Below are positions 19,501 to 27,282 of a DNA stretch of 64,000 nucleotides, piece after piece. A program made the translations under genes and the position numbers. Under the pieces are notes generated by a model that saw only the letters and a list, made by a program, of their open reading frames with translations, was not told the DNA's origin and searched no databases. Source of the DNA: Streptomyces pseudovenezuelae. GTDB taxonomy: Bacteria; Actinomycetota; Actinomycetes; Streptomycetales; Streptomycetaceae. The stretch is from the NCBI RefSeq assembly GCF_001513955.1, contig NZ_KQ948149.1, forward strand, positions 815,690 through 879,689, read 5' to 3'. Position 1 is the first letter of the stretch. The number at the start of each line of letters is the position of its first letter.

Positions 19501-19812
19501 CTCAACCAGCGCGAGGACTCCGTCGCCTACGCCCGCTCGGACACCGAACAGTCGGCGCGGATCAAGGACTACAAGGTGTATCTGAGCGACGACGGCTCGA
19601 CCTGGGGGAGTGCCGTCAAGACAGGGCAACTCCCCAGCCGTCGTGGGATCCAGGGCATCGACCTGACCGCGGCGAACGCCCGGTACGTCCGCATCGAGGT
19701 CGACACCACCTGGGCCGCCGCCACCGACACCACCCGCTACCAGCGACTGCGCATCGACGAGGCGTGGATCGGCACGTCGTACGCCACACCCGCGAACAGG
19801 GGACAGTCATGA
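16549..19812 (+). CDS. Secreted beta-helix (GH28/pectate-lyase type) + GH29-like fucosidase + F5/8C chimera
   Basis: A 1087-residue exported multidomain enzyme with a TTG start at 16549 behind GAGGAG (16535-16540). Signal (1-about 34), then a right-handed beta-helix opening with VFDVRDYGAKGDGSANDT (about 45-515) that retains the acidic pair in ISANDDALVFK. A GH29-like barrel follows (about 530-920): GGLFLHWGLRTAP matches the HWG block and GGFWIDNDNAYW the nucleophile Asp region. A C-terminal F5/8 type C (discoidin) carbohydrate-binding domain spans about 930-1080. It could cut a polygalacturonan-like chain and remove fucose from side chains. Its stop overlaps the next start by 4 bp. Confidence 0.85.
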   Translation: MRPPTDPHSRSRSRAAIVLFVVALVLGLGHPAAQAASQGPQDPQEPSPAAAVFDVRDYGAKGDGSANDTPAVNKAVTAASSAAGGGVVHFPPGDYRSKNTIHMKSHVTLRLDKGATLQGSGADTYDKAESNPYDAYQDYGHSHFRDAMIHGDRLTDIGFVGQGVIDGMGNLITGNPKSGEADKIISLTRCDGLTIGDGLTLRRGGHFAALVNGCKNVTSDHLTIDTASDRDGWNIISTTNVTVTNAHISANDDALVFKSDYALGAKLPNGHVRVNDSFLSARCCNALMFGSETCGDFSDYRFENIRIDGADKSGLGMVSMDGAKISDVHYRGITMTNVHSPIMQKIGTRKRCGNSPGVGSISDITYDDITATGSSPSFSPTLWGETGHRINGVTFTDVDLTVPGGKGTMSTAVPDNDPNDYNPKAIGTRPAYGWYLHNADNVQFTDSSVKFAADDGRPAVIANAASGVRLTRFTAQKGGDSPYDVGLQDASGVCLTDSHDTSGGALRVSGSQDCGTAVKPLDLDNPRQDFLRDSVGGLFLHWGLRTAPAHTSCTTWENDVTNGGWTPDYWVKEAQKLHSQYLVLASFHSRLGYARPWPSRIPGSCTTKRDFLGELITAAKAKGLKVILYMTNDPQWHDEGGHEWLDSAAYSSYKGKNVDLTTNDGFGQFSYDNFFEVMDRYPDLGGFWIDNDNAYWESHDLYRQIYEKRPGYTLSNNNEDTPIMDMISNEQKTGMTPAYDYPQAIYTAQPRLTEADFKLPSTGAWWFDGSNPSVDKALTLGRLITNAGSSVKALMAETAQVNGRFPANQAAFNTFADSYLDPIWESLHGTEGGGYMYGGLKPGFWNDGAHGVTTIAKDDPNRQYLHVLTPPSTSTLRIRDNGYRIASVADLRTGKAVSWSQSGGVLTLTGLAGWDPYDTVFKVTTAGRQGILTGVKVSASASASGHAGSAAGDGDHLTYWDNNKTLPVNLTFDLGSAKKVQYLGLNQREDSVAYARSDTEQSARIKDYKVYLSDDGSTWGSAVKTGQLPSRRGIQGIDLTAANARYVRIEVDTTWAAATDTTRYQRLRIDEAWIGTSYATPANRGQS

Positions 19813-22058
19813 TCCGTATCAGATCGCTCACGGCCACGGTGGCGGGCCTGCTCATCGCCGCGGCGGTGCCGCTCGTGGGCACCGCCCATCCGGCGGCCGC
19901 CTCCGACAACGGCCAGTCCGTCCGGCCCGCCATGGGCTGGTCCAGCTGGAGCTTCGTGCGCCGCACACCGACCGAGGCCAAGATCAAGGCGCAGGCCGAC
20001 GCGCTGGTCGCCAGTGGCCTCAAGGACCACGGCTTCGTGCAGGTCAACCTCGACGACTTCTGGCAGAAGTGCGACTCCAACGGTTTCGTCGTCGACGACT
20101 ACGGCCGCTGGGCCGTCGACACGGCCAAGTTCCCCGGCGGGATCAAGGCCCTGGCCGACCACGTCCACTCCAAGGGCCTGAAGTTCGGCTTCTACGTGAC
20201 CCCGGGCATCGCGAAGAACGCCGTCACGAAGAACACGCCGATCGAGAGCACCGCCTACCACGCGAAGGACATCGCGGACACGTCCAGGACCGAGAAGAAC
20301 TACAACTGCAAGAACATGTACTACATCGACTACTCCAAGCCGGGCTCCCAGGAGTTCGTGAACTCCTGGGCCAAGCAGTTCGCCTCGTGGGGAGTCGACT
20401 ACCTGAAGATCGACGGCGTCGGCAGCCAGGACGTCCCCGACGTGCGGGCCTGGGACAAGGCACTGAGGGCCACCGGACGGCCCATCACCTTCGCGCTCTC
20501 CAACAACCTCCCGATCGCCGACGCCACCACCTGGCGCGGACTGGCCAACAGCTGGCGCACCCAGGGTGACGTGGAGTGCTACTGCGGGCCGGGGAGCAAC
20601 GGCAGCGGCTATCCGCTCACCGACTGGTCCCACGTCTCCAAGCGCTTCGACGCGGCGGCCTCCTGGCAGCCGTACGCCGGACCGGGCGGCTGGAACGACC
20701 TGGACTCGCTGGAGATCGGCAACGGCGACCAGGTGGGCCTGACCGCCGACCAGCGGCGCTCCCACTTCACCCTGTGGGCGATGGCGGCCTCGCCGCTGCT
20801 GCTCGGCACCGACCTCACCCACCTCGACTCCGTCGACAAGGCGATGCTGACCAACGACCGGCTGATCGGCGTCGACCAGGACGGGGTCGCGGCCAAGCGG
20901 ATCGTCGACAGCGGTGTGCGGCAGGTCTGGAGCAAGAAGGAGAGCGACGGCCAGTACGTCGTGGCCCTGTTCAACACCGGCACCTCGGGCAACGCGACCG
21001 TGAGCGTGAACTGGTCGCAGGCCGGGTTCACCGGCTCCGGTGACGTCACCGACCTGTGGTCCGGCTCGCACAAGGGCGTGATCGCGGACTCCTACAGCGC
21101 GACCCTGCGCCCGGGCGAGACCCGGCTCATCCGCGTCAAGCCCGTCAACTCCCTCAAGGCGGCGGCGGCTTCACCGGGGATGGCCGTCGCCCCCTACGAG
21201 TACCTCGGCTGGGGCAGCCCCCAGAACCCCACGGCCGTGATGTCGGCGACCGGCGTCAAGTGGTTCACCCTCGCCTTCATCCTCTCGGACGGCACCTGCA
21301 ACCCCAAGTGGGACGGCTCCCGTCCGCTCACCGGCGGCGACGACCAGGCGAAGATCAACGCGATCAGAGGAGCCGGCGGGGACGTGATGGTCTCCGTGGG
21401 CGGCTGGAGCGGCGCGAAGCTCGGCGAGAAGTGCTCCAGCGCCTCGGCGCTCGCCGGCGCCTACCAGAAGGTGATCAACGCCTACCGGCTGAAGGCCCTC
21501 GACATCGACATCGAGAACACCGAGTGGTCCAACGCGACCGTACGGCAGCGGGTCGTCGACGCGCTGAAGACGGTCAAGGCGAACAACCCGGGCCTGAAAA
21601 CCGTCATCACCTTCGGCACCACGACCAGCGGCCCCGACTCCACCGGCGTCGACATGATCAAACGGGCCGCCAACTCGGGCCTGGCGAACGACGTCTGGTG
21701 CATCATGCCGTTCGACTTCGGCGGCGGCACCACGAACATGGGCACCCTCACCACCCAGGCCATGGAGGGCCTCAAGGCCCGCGTCAAGTCGGCCTACGGC
21801 TACAGCGACGCCACCGCCTACGCCCACATCGGCCTGTCCTCGATGAACGGGAAGACCGACGACTCCGGTGAACGCGTCCGCGTCGCCGACTTCAGGACCA
21901 TGCTCGCCTACGCCCAGCAGCACCACATCGGGCGCCTCACGTACTGGTCCGTCAACCGCGACCGCCCCTGCGGCTCGGGCACCGACGGCGACTCGTGCAG
22001 CGGCGTGACACAGCAGCCGTACGACTACCTCAAGGTCTTCACCCAGTACACGGGCTGA
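19809..22058 (+). CDS. Secreted GH27 alpha-galactosidase fused to a GH18-like chitinase domain
   Basis: 749 residues; ATG at 19809 overlaps the preceding TGA (ATGA), implying translational coupling. Signal peptide (1-about 33). The GH27 part (about 35-455) has MGWSSWSF, nucleophile Asp in YLKIDGVG, acid/base Asp in GGWNDLDSLEIGN, and a C-terminal beta-sandwich. The second part (about 460-745) is a GH18 barrel: VMVSVGGWSG is the SxGG strand and ALDIDIENTEW is the DxDxE catalytic motif. One protein thus carries two unrelated glycosidase activities. An alpha-galactosyl decoration plus an N-acetylglucosamine-containing backbone or glycoprotein is a possible target; this is inference. Confidence 0.87.
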   Translation: MIRIRSLTATVAGLLIAAAVPLVGTAHPAAASDNGQSVRPAMGWSSWSFVRRTPTEAKIKAQADALVASGLKDHGFVQVNLDDFWQKCDSNGFVVDDYGRWAVDTAKFPGGIKALADHVHSKGLKFGFYVTPGIAKNAVTKNTPIESTAYHAKDIADTSRTEKNYNCKNMYYIDYSKPGSQEFVNSWAKQFASWGVDYLKIDGVGSQDVPDVRAWDKALRATGRPITFALSNNLPIADATTWRGLANSWRTQGDVECYCGPGSNGSGYPLTDWSHVSKRFDAAASWQPYAGPGGWNDLDSLEIGNGDQVGLTADQRRSHFTLWAMAASPLLLGTDLTHLDSVDKAMLTNDRLIGVDQDGVAAKRIVDSGVRQVWSKKESDGQYVVALFNTGTSGNATVSVNWSQAGFTGSGDVTDLWSGSHKGVIADSYSATLRPGETRLIRVKPVNSLKAAAASPGMAVAPYEYLGWGSPQNPTAVMSATGVKWFTLAFILSDGTCNPKWDGSRPLTGGDDQAKINAIRGAGGDVMVSVGGWSGAKLGEKCSSASALAGAYQKVINAYRLKALDIDIENTEWSNATVRQRVVDALKTVKANNPGLKTVITFGTTTSGPDSTGVDMIKRAANSGLANDVWCIMPFDFGGGTTNMGTLTTQAMEGLKARVKSAYGYSDATAYAHIGLSSMNGKTDDSGERVRVADFRTMLAYAQQHHIGRLTYWSVNRDRPCGSGTDGDSCSGVTQQPYDYLKVFTQYTG

Positions 22059-22069
22059 GGGGAACAACC

Positions 22070-24100
22070 GTGAAAACCAACAGACTTCTGCCCTACGGCC
22101 TCGCCGCCGCCCTCGCTCTGCCGCTCACCGGACTGAGCCAGGGGAGCGCGCTCGCGGCCACCGACTACCAGGCGGAGGACGCGACCGTCGTCCAGGGCAC
22201 GGTGGCCACCAACCACACCGGGTACACCGGCACCGGCTTCGTCGACTACACCAACGTCACAGGCTCGTACGTGGAGTTCACGGTGCGCGCGGCCTCCGCG
22301 GGCACCACGGCCGTCACCTTCCGCTACGCCAACGGGACCGCCACCGACCGTCCCATGGACATCTCCGTCAACGGCACGGTTGTGTCGCCGGCCGTCTCCT
22401 TCCCGGCCACCGCCGACTGGAACACCTGGGCCACCAGGACCGTCGACGTCCCGCTCACCGCGGGCTCCGCGAAGATCCGCGCGACCGCCACCACCGCCGC
22501 CGGCGGTCCCAACCTCGACCGCATCGGCGTCGACGCGGCCACCGACTCCCAGGCCCCGAGCCGTCCCGGTCAGCCCAGTTGCTCCGACATCGGCGAGGAC
22601 GGGCTCACGCTGGCCTGGGGCGCCGCCACCGACAACGTCGGCGTGACGGCGTACGACCTCTACGAGCACGGCAACAAGATCGGTGAGGCGCCCGGCACTT
22701 CGACCAGCAAGACGCTCACCGGCCTCACCCCCGCCACCACCTACAACCTCACCGTCATCGCCCGTGACGCGGCCGGCAACACGTCCCCGGCGAGCCCCGT
22801 CGTCGACTGCACCACCCGGCCCAGCTCCGACACCACCCCGCCGACGAGACCCGGCACCCTGTCCGCGGCGGACGTCACGGCGAACAGCGCCGCACTGAGC
22901 TGGGGTGCCTCCACCGACGACCGGGCGGTCGCCGGCTACGACGTGCGCAGTGACACCACCGTCTACAAGTCCGTCACCAGCGGCACCTCGACCACGCTGA
23001 CCGGGCTGGCCTGCAACAGCCCCTACAGCCTGAACGTCGTCGCCCGCGACGCGGCCGGCAACGTCTCCCCGGCGAGCAACACGGTCACCTTCACCACCAA
23101 GGCGTGCGCCACCGACGGCGGTGTCCCGTCCTCGGTCTCCACGCTCTCCTCGGGCTGGACGATCCCCTGGGGCGTCTTCTGGATGCCCGATGGCAAGAGC
23201 GCGCTGGTCACCGAGCGGGACGACTTCCGGGTCTGGAAGGTCACCAAGGACGGCACGAGGACGCAGGTCGGCACCGTCCCGAACGCCGTCACCACCAACG
23301 GCGAGGGCGGACTGCTCGGCGTCGCCGTCGACCCGAAATGGGAGACGAACCACCACGTCTACTTCATGCACACCGCGTCCGAGGGCAACCGCGTGGTCCG
23401 CATGACGTACGACGGGACCACGCTGAGCGACTACAAGGTCCTGCTGCAGGGCATCAAGAAGAACCGCTACCACAACGGCGGCCGCCTCGCCTTCGGCCCC
23501 GACGGCTACCTCTACGTCTCCACCGGCGAGGCCCAGACACCCGACCTGGCGCAGGACAAGAACTCCCTCAACGGCAAGATCCTGCGCATGACCACAAACG
23601 GCGAGCCGGCCCCCGGCAACCCGTTCGGCACCTACGTCTACAGCCTCGGCCACCGCAACCCGCAGGGCCTCGCCTTCGACCGGGGCGGCCGGCTGTGGGA
23701 GGCGGAGTTCGGCAACAGCTCCAAGGACGAACTGAACCTGATCAAGCCCGGCGCCAACTACGGCTGGCCGATCTGCGAGGGCACCTGCTCCACCGCGGGG
23801 ATGACCAATCCGAAGGCCACCTGGAACGTGTCGGAGGCCTCGCCGAGCGGCATCGCGATCGTGCGCAACGTCGTCTACATGGCCTCCCTGCGCGGCGAGC
23901 GGCTGTGGCGGATCCCGATCAGCGGGGACAGCGAGAGCGTCGGCACGCCGACCGCGTACTACGTGGGCACCTACGGCCGGCTGCGCACGGTCACCAAGGT
24001 GCCGGGCGCCGACCAGCTGTGGCTGTCGACCACCAACTGCGACAACAACGGAGGAGCGGCGGACGGCTCGGACAAGATCTTCCGCGTGACGATCAGCTGA
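22070..24100 (+). CDS. Secreted CBM35 - FN3 - FN3 - PQQ-dependent sugar dehydrogenase
   Basis: 676 residues from a GTG at 22070 behind GAGGGGAA. Signal (1-about 29), CBM35-type module (about 32-155, TDYQAEDATVVQG...GSYVEFTV), two fibronectin type III domains (about 165-250 and 260-345, each with AxDNVGV/DDRAV and VxARDAAGN), then a six-bladed GSDH/sorbosone-dehydrogenase-type propeller (about 350-676). The NGEGGLLGVAVDP, YHNGGRLAFGPDGYLY and GHRNPQGLAFD blocks include the conserved His/Arg of PQQ sites. It would oxidise sugars released by the operon's hydrolases outside the cell. It is the last gene of the operon. Confidence 0.87.
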   Translation: MKTNRLLPYGLAAALALPLTGLSQGSALAATDYQAEDATVVQGTVATNHTGYTGTGFVDYTNVTGSYVEFTVRAASAGTTAVTFRYANGTATDRPMDISVNGTVVSPAVSFPATADWNTWATRTVDVPLTAGSAKIRATATTAAGGPNLDRIGVDAATDSQAPSRPGQPSCSDIGEDGLTLAWGAATDNVGVTAYDLYEHGNKIGEAPGTSTSKTLTGLTPATTYNLTVIARDAAGNTSPASPVVDCTTRPSSDTTPPTRPGTLSAADVTANSAALSWGASTDDRAVAGYDVRSDTTVYKSVTSGTSTTLTGLACNSPYSLNVVARDAAGNVSPASNTVTFTTKACATDGGVPSSVSTLSSGWTIPWGVFWMPDGKSALVTERDDFRVWKVTKDGTRTQVGTVPNAVTTNGEGGLLGVAVDPKWETNHHVYFMHTASEGNRVVRMTYDGTTLSDYKVLLQGIKKNRYHNGGRLAFGPDGYLYVSTGEAQTPDLAQDKNSLNGKILRMTTNGEPAPGNPFGTYVYSLGHRNPQGLAFDRGGRLWEAEFGNSSKDELNLIKPGANYGWPICEGTCSTAGMTNPKATWNVSEASPSGIAIVRNVVYMASLRGERLWRIPISGDSESVGTPTAYYVGTYGRLRTVTKVPGADQLWLSTTNCDNNGGAADGSDKIFRVTIS

Positions 24101-24115
24101 CCGGCCGCCCGGCCG

Positions 24116-25942
24116 TCAGGCCCGGTACAGCGCCTCGACCTCGCCCGAGTACGCCGTCTCGATCGCCTTGCGCTTCAGCTTGAGCGACGGGGTCAGCAGC
24201 CCGTGCTCCTCGGTGAAGGGCTGCGCCAGGATACGGAAGGTGCGGATCGACTCGGCCTGGGAGACCAGGGTGTTGGCGGCCACCACGGCACGCCGCACCT
24301 CGGTCTCCAGGTCGGTGTCGCGCACCAGCTGGGCCGGGGACATCCGGGGCTTGTCGCGCATGGCCAGCCAGTGCTCGACGGCCTCCTGGTCGAGGGTGAC
24401 GAGCGCGGCGATGTAGGGCCGGTCGTTGCCCACGACGATGCACTGCGAGACCAGCGGATGGTCGCGCACCCGCTCCTCCAGCACACCGGGCGAGACGCTC
24501 TTGCCGCCGGAGGTGACGAGGATCTCCTTCTTGCGGCCGGTGATCGTGAGGTAGCCGTCCTCGTCGAGGGAGCCGAGGTCGCCGGTGGCGAGCCAGCCGT
24601 CGTGCAGGGTCTCGTCGGTGGCCTTCTCGTTGTTGAGATAGCCCTGGAAGACGGTGGGGCCGTACAGCCAGATCTCGCCGTCGTCCGCGATGTGCACGGT
24701 CATGCCCGGGATCGGCTGGCCGACCGTGCCGTAGCGGGTGCGCTCGGGCGGGTTGGCGGTGGCGGCCGCGGTCGACTCGGTGAGGCCGTACCCCTCGTAG
24801 ATGTGCACGCCCGCGCCGGCGAAGAACAGCCCGAGCCTGCGGTCCATGGCCGAGCCGCCGGTCATGGCCTGTTTGATGCGGCCGCCCATCGCCGCCCGCA
24901 TCTTGGAGTACACGAGCTTGTCGAAGAGCTGGTGCTGCATCCGCAGCCCCGCCGAGGGACCGGGACCGAGGCCCCAGGCCTTGGCCTCCAGGGCTTCGGC
25001 GTACTTCACGGCCACGTCGACGGCCTTCTCGAAGGGGCCCGCCTTGCCCTCCTTCTCGGCCTTGCGGCGGGAGGCGTTGAAGACCTTCTCGAAGATGTAC
25101 GGCACCCCGAGGAAGAAGGTCGGCTTGAACGCGGCCAGGTCCGGCAGCAGGGCGGCCGCGTTCATCTGCGGCTGGTGGCCGAAGCGGACCCCGCCGCGGA
25201 TCGCCGCGACCTGCACCATCCGCCCGAAGACGTGCGCGAGCGGCAGGAACAGCAGGGTCGCCGCCTCGTCGCCCTTCTTGGAGTGGAACACCGGCTCCCA
25301 GCGCTCGATGACGGTGTCCGCCTCGTTCATGAAATTGCCGTGGGTGATCACACAGCCCTTGGGGCGGCCGGTGGTGCCCGAGGTGTAGATGATCGTCGCG
25401 ACCGAGTCCGGGGTCACCGCCTGCCGGTGGCGGTGCACCACCTCGTCCTCGATGGCGGCGCCGGCGTCGTACAGCTCCTGCACCGCGCCGGAGTCCAGCT
25501 GCCACAGCCGGTGCAGCTGCGGCAGCCGGTCGATGACGGTGGCGATCGTCATCGCGTGGTCCTCGTGCTCCACGATCGCGGCCGTGCACTCGGCGTCGTA
25601 CAGCGCCCAGAAGCACTGTTCGGCGGAGGAGGTCGGGTAGACCGGCACCACCTGCGCGCCGATCGTCCACAGGGCGAAGTCGAACAGGGTCCACTCGTAG
25701 CGGGTGCGGGACATGATCGCGACCCGGTCACCGAAGCGGATGCCCTGGGCGAGCAGCCCCTTGGCGAGGGCCAGGACCTCGTCGCGGAACTCCGCGGACG
25801 TGACGTCCCGCCACCGTCCGTTCTCGTCCTTGCGGCCGAGGGCGATGTGCACGGGGTCGTTCTGGGCATGCTCGAAGACGACGTCGGCCAGTCCGCCCAC
25901 GGGGGGTGCCAACGCCAACGGAGGGTTGGTGAACTCGCGCAA
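24116..25942 (-). CDS. Long-chain fatty-acid--CoA ligase (FadD15-like, AMP-forming)
   Basis: 608-residue ANL-superfamily enzyme activating fatty acids via acyl-AMP. The start is TTG at 25942, giving the usual streptomycete opening REFTNPPLA. Motifs in order: P-loop YTSGTTGRPKG, LPLAHVFGR, gate helix FFLGVPYIFEKVF, the adenine motif EGYGLTEST, the GDLGSLDEDGYL hinge region and GRKKEILVTSGGKSV. The C-terminal catalytic Lys lies in PSLKLKRKAIE. It probably serves membrane-lipid or polyketide precursor supply. It converges with the PQQ dehydrogenase operon after 15 bp. Confidence 0.95.
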   Translation of the reverse strand: MREFTNPPLALAPPVGGLADVVFEHAQNDPVHIALGRKDENGRWRDVTSAEFRDEVLALAKGLLAQGIRFGDRVAIMSRTRYEWTLFDFALWTIGAQVVPVYPTSSAEQCFWALYDAECTAAIVEHEDHAMTIATVIDRLPQLHRLWQLDSGAVQELYDAGAAIEDEVVHRHRQAVTPDSVATIIYTSGTTGRPKGCVITHGNFMNEADTVIERWEPVFHSKKGDEAATLLFLPLAHVFGRMVQVAAIRGGVRFGHQPQMNAAALLPDLAAFKPTFFLGVPYIFEKVFNASRRKAEKEGKAGPFEKAVDVAVKYAEALEAKAWGLGPGPSAGLRMQHQLFDKLVYSKMRAAMGGRIKQAMTGGSAMDRRLGLFFAGAGVHIYEGYGLTESTAAATANPPERTRYGTVGQPIPGMTVHIADDGEIWLYGPTVFQGYLNNEKATDETLHDGWLATGDLGSLDEDGYLTITGRKKEILVTSGGKSVSPGVLEERVRDHPLVSQCIVVGNDRPYIAALVTLDQEAVEHWLAMRDKPRMSPAQLVRDTDLETEVRRAVVAANTLVSQAESIRTFRILAQPFTEEHGLLTPSLKLKRKAIETAYSGEVEALYRA

Positions 25943-26105
25943 ACCCCGCTCCCCGCTCTCCCTGGCGCTCAGTGAAGCTCCGCACAGCGCCGTGAAAGCT
26001 ACCCCACCCTGACCCCTCGTGGGAGAGGGGCCGAAGCCGAGGGGTGCTCACGTATGGCCTGGTCAGTACCGGAAAATACCCTCACATGGGGAAGGGTCGG
26101 ACAGA

Positions 26106-26127
26106 AAACTGACGGTTGGGTCAGTTT
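26106..26127. promoter_or_regulatory. Inverted repeat AAACTGAC-N6-GTCAGTTT upstream of the acyl-CoA ligase
   Basis: Perfect 8-bp arms, AT-richer than the surroundings, lie about 165 bp upstream of the ligase start. The 321-bp gap 25943-26263 contains no gene; it holds this dyad and a second hairpin at 26177-26203. An operator for the ligase promoter is plausible. Confidence 0.45.
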
Positions 26128-26176
26128 CCGAGCCGCAATCTCCACGGAATCTGTACGTCCCGGTCACGGCTCGCCA

Positions 26177-26203
26177 CCCTGGTGAAACGGTTGTTCACCG
26201 GGG
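26177..26203 (-). terminator. Hairpin downstream of the LysR gene
   Basis: CCCTGGTGAA and TTCACCGGGG pair over 10 bp, one pair being a wobble, around a 7-base loop, starting 60 bp past the LysR stop codon. There is no T-run, as is common in high-GC actinomycete terminators. Confidence 0.5.
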
Positions 26204-26263
26204 TGCCGTCCTCTTCTTCCCTCAGCGCCGCCGGCCCGGAATCTGTCACTCCGGTCGGGGGCC

Positions 26264-27127
26264 TCACCGTCGGTGCAGCCGGTCCCCGCCCGCCAGGATC
26301 GCGGCGGCCAGGGCGTCCGCTGCGCCCTGAGCGGCCGGCCGCCGGCGGCCGTGGACCAGGACGAAATCCACCCGCCCGAGCTCCGGCAGCCCGAACCGGT
26401 CGGGCATCCGCACCAGGCCCGGCGGCACCAGCCCCCGCGAGTGGGCCATCACCCCCAGCCCGGCCCGCGCTGCCGCGATCAGCCCGTTCAGGCTCCCGCT
26501 GGTGCACACGATCCGCCACTCGCGCCCCTGCCGCTCCAGCGCCTCCAGGGCCAGCGTCCGGGTGATCCCCGGCGGCGGATAGACGATCAGCGGCACCGGG
26601 CGGTCCGCGTCCAGGCGGAGCCGCTCCACGCCGATCCACACCAGCCGGTCGTGCCACACCAGTTCCCCCCGGGGGTCCTCGGGCCGCCGCTTGGCGAGCA
26701 CGAGGTCCAGCTTCCCGGCGGCCAGCTGCTCGTGCAGGGTGCCGGACAGCTCGACCGTCAGCTCCAGGTCCACCTCGGGATGGTCGTACCGGAAGCCCTC
26801 CAGGATCTCCGGCAGCCGGGTGAGGACGAAGTCCTCCGACGCCCCGAACCGCAGCCGCCCCCGCAGGCGCGTCCCGGTGAAGAACGCGGTCGCCTGCTCG
26901 TGCACCTCCAGGATCCGCCGCGCGAACCCCAGCATCGCCTCGCCGTCCTCCGTCAGCTCCACGGAGTGGGTGTCCCGGGTGAACAGCTGCCGCCCCGCGG
27001 CGTCCTCCAGACGCCGTACGTGCTGGCTCACGGTCGACTGACGCAGCCCCAGCCGCCGGGCCGCCTGCGTGAAGCTCAGGGTCTGGGCCACCGCGAGGAA
27101 CGTGCGCAACTGCGACGCGTCGTACAT
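26264..27127 (-). CDS. LysR-family transcriptional regulator
   Basis: 287 residues with the standard N-terminal winged HTH (residues about 4-62: QLRTFLAVAQTLSFTQAARR then STVSQHVRRLEDAAGRQLF) and a periplasmic-binding-like effector domain (about 90-285). The start ATG gives the typical MYDASQL opening. It is divergent from a bile-acid:sodium-symporter-family transporter with a 155-bp gap, so control of that transporter and autoregulation are likely. The effector is unknown. Confidence 0.92.
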   Translation of the reverse strand: MYDASQLRTFLAVAQTLSFTQAARRLGLRQSTVSQHVRRLEDAAGRQLFTRDTHSVELTEDGEAMLGFARRILEVHEQATAFFTGTRLRGRLRFGASEDFVLTRLPEILEGFRYDHPEVDLELTVELSGTLHEQLAAGKLDLVLAKRRPEDPRGELVWHDRLVWIGVERLRLDADRPVPLIVYPPPGITRTLALEALERQGREWRIVCTSGSLNGLIAAARAGLGVMAHSRGLVPPGLVRMPDRFGLPELGRVDFVLVHGRRRPAAQGAADALAAAILAGGDRLHRR

Positions 27128-27137
27128 GGCGCGATCC

Positions 27138-27147
27138 TATCGCGATA
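27138..27147. promoter_or_regulatory. TATCGCGATA palindrome in LysR/transporter divergent region
   Basis: A perfect 10-bp palindrome lies 10 bp upstream of the LysR start, flanked by ATC and GAT-like partial repeats. It is a candidate LysR recognition or repression site overlapping the lysR promoter. Confidence 0.45.
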
Positions 27148-27282
27148 CGTGATGACAGTCAGAGTGGTATGCGGGATTCCCGATCAAGAGGTGAGGGAGG
27201 ACGATGGAGGGGGATCTTCCGTCCTGAGGGAGGTACCCGGCATGTCCCCGTACCGTCGTCGAACACGAGTAAGTGGAGCACC

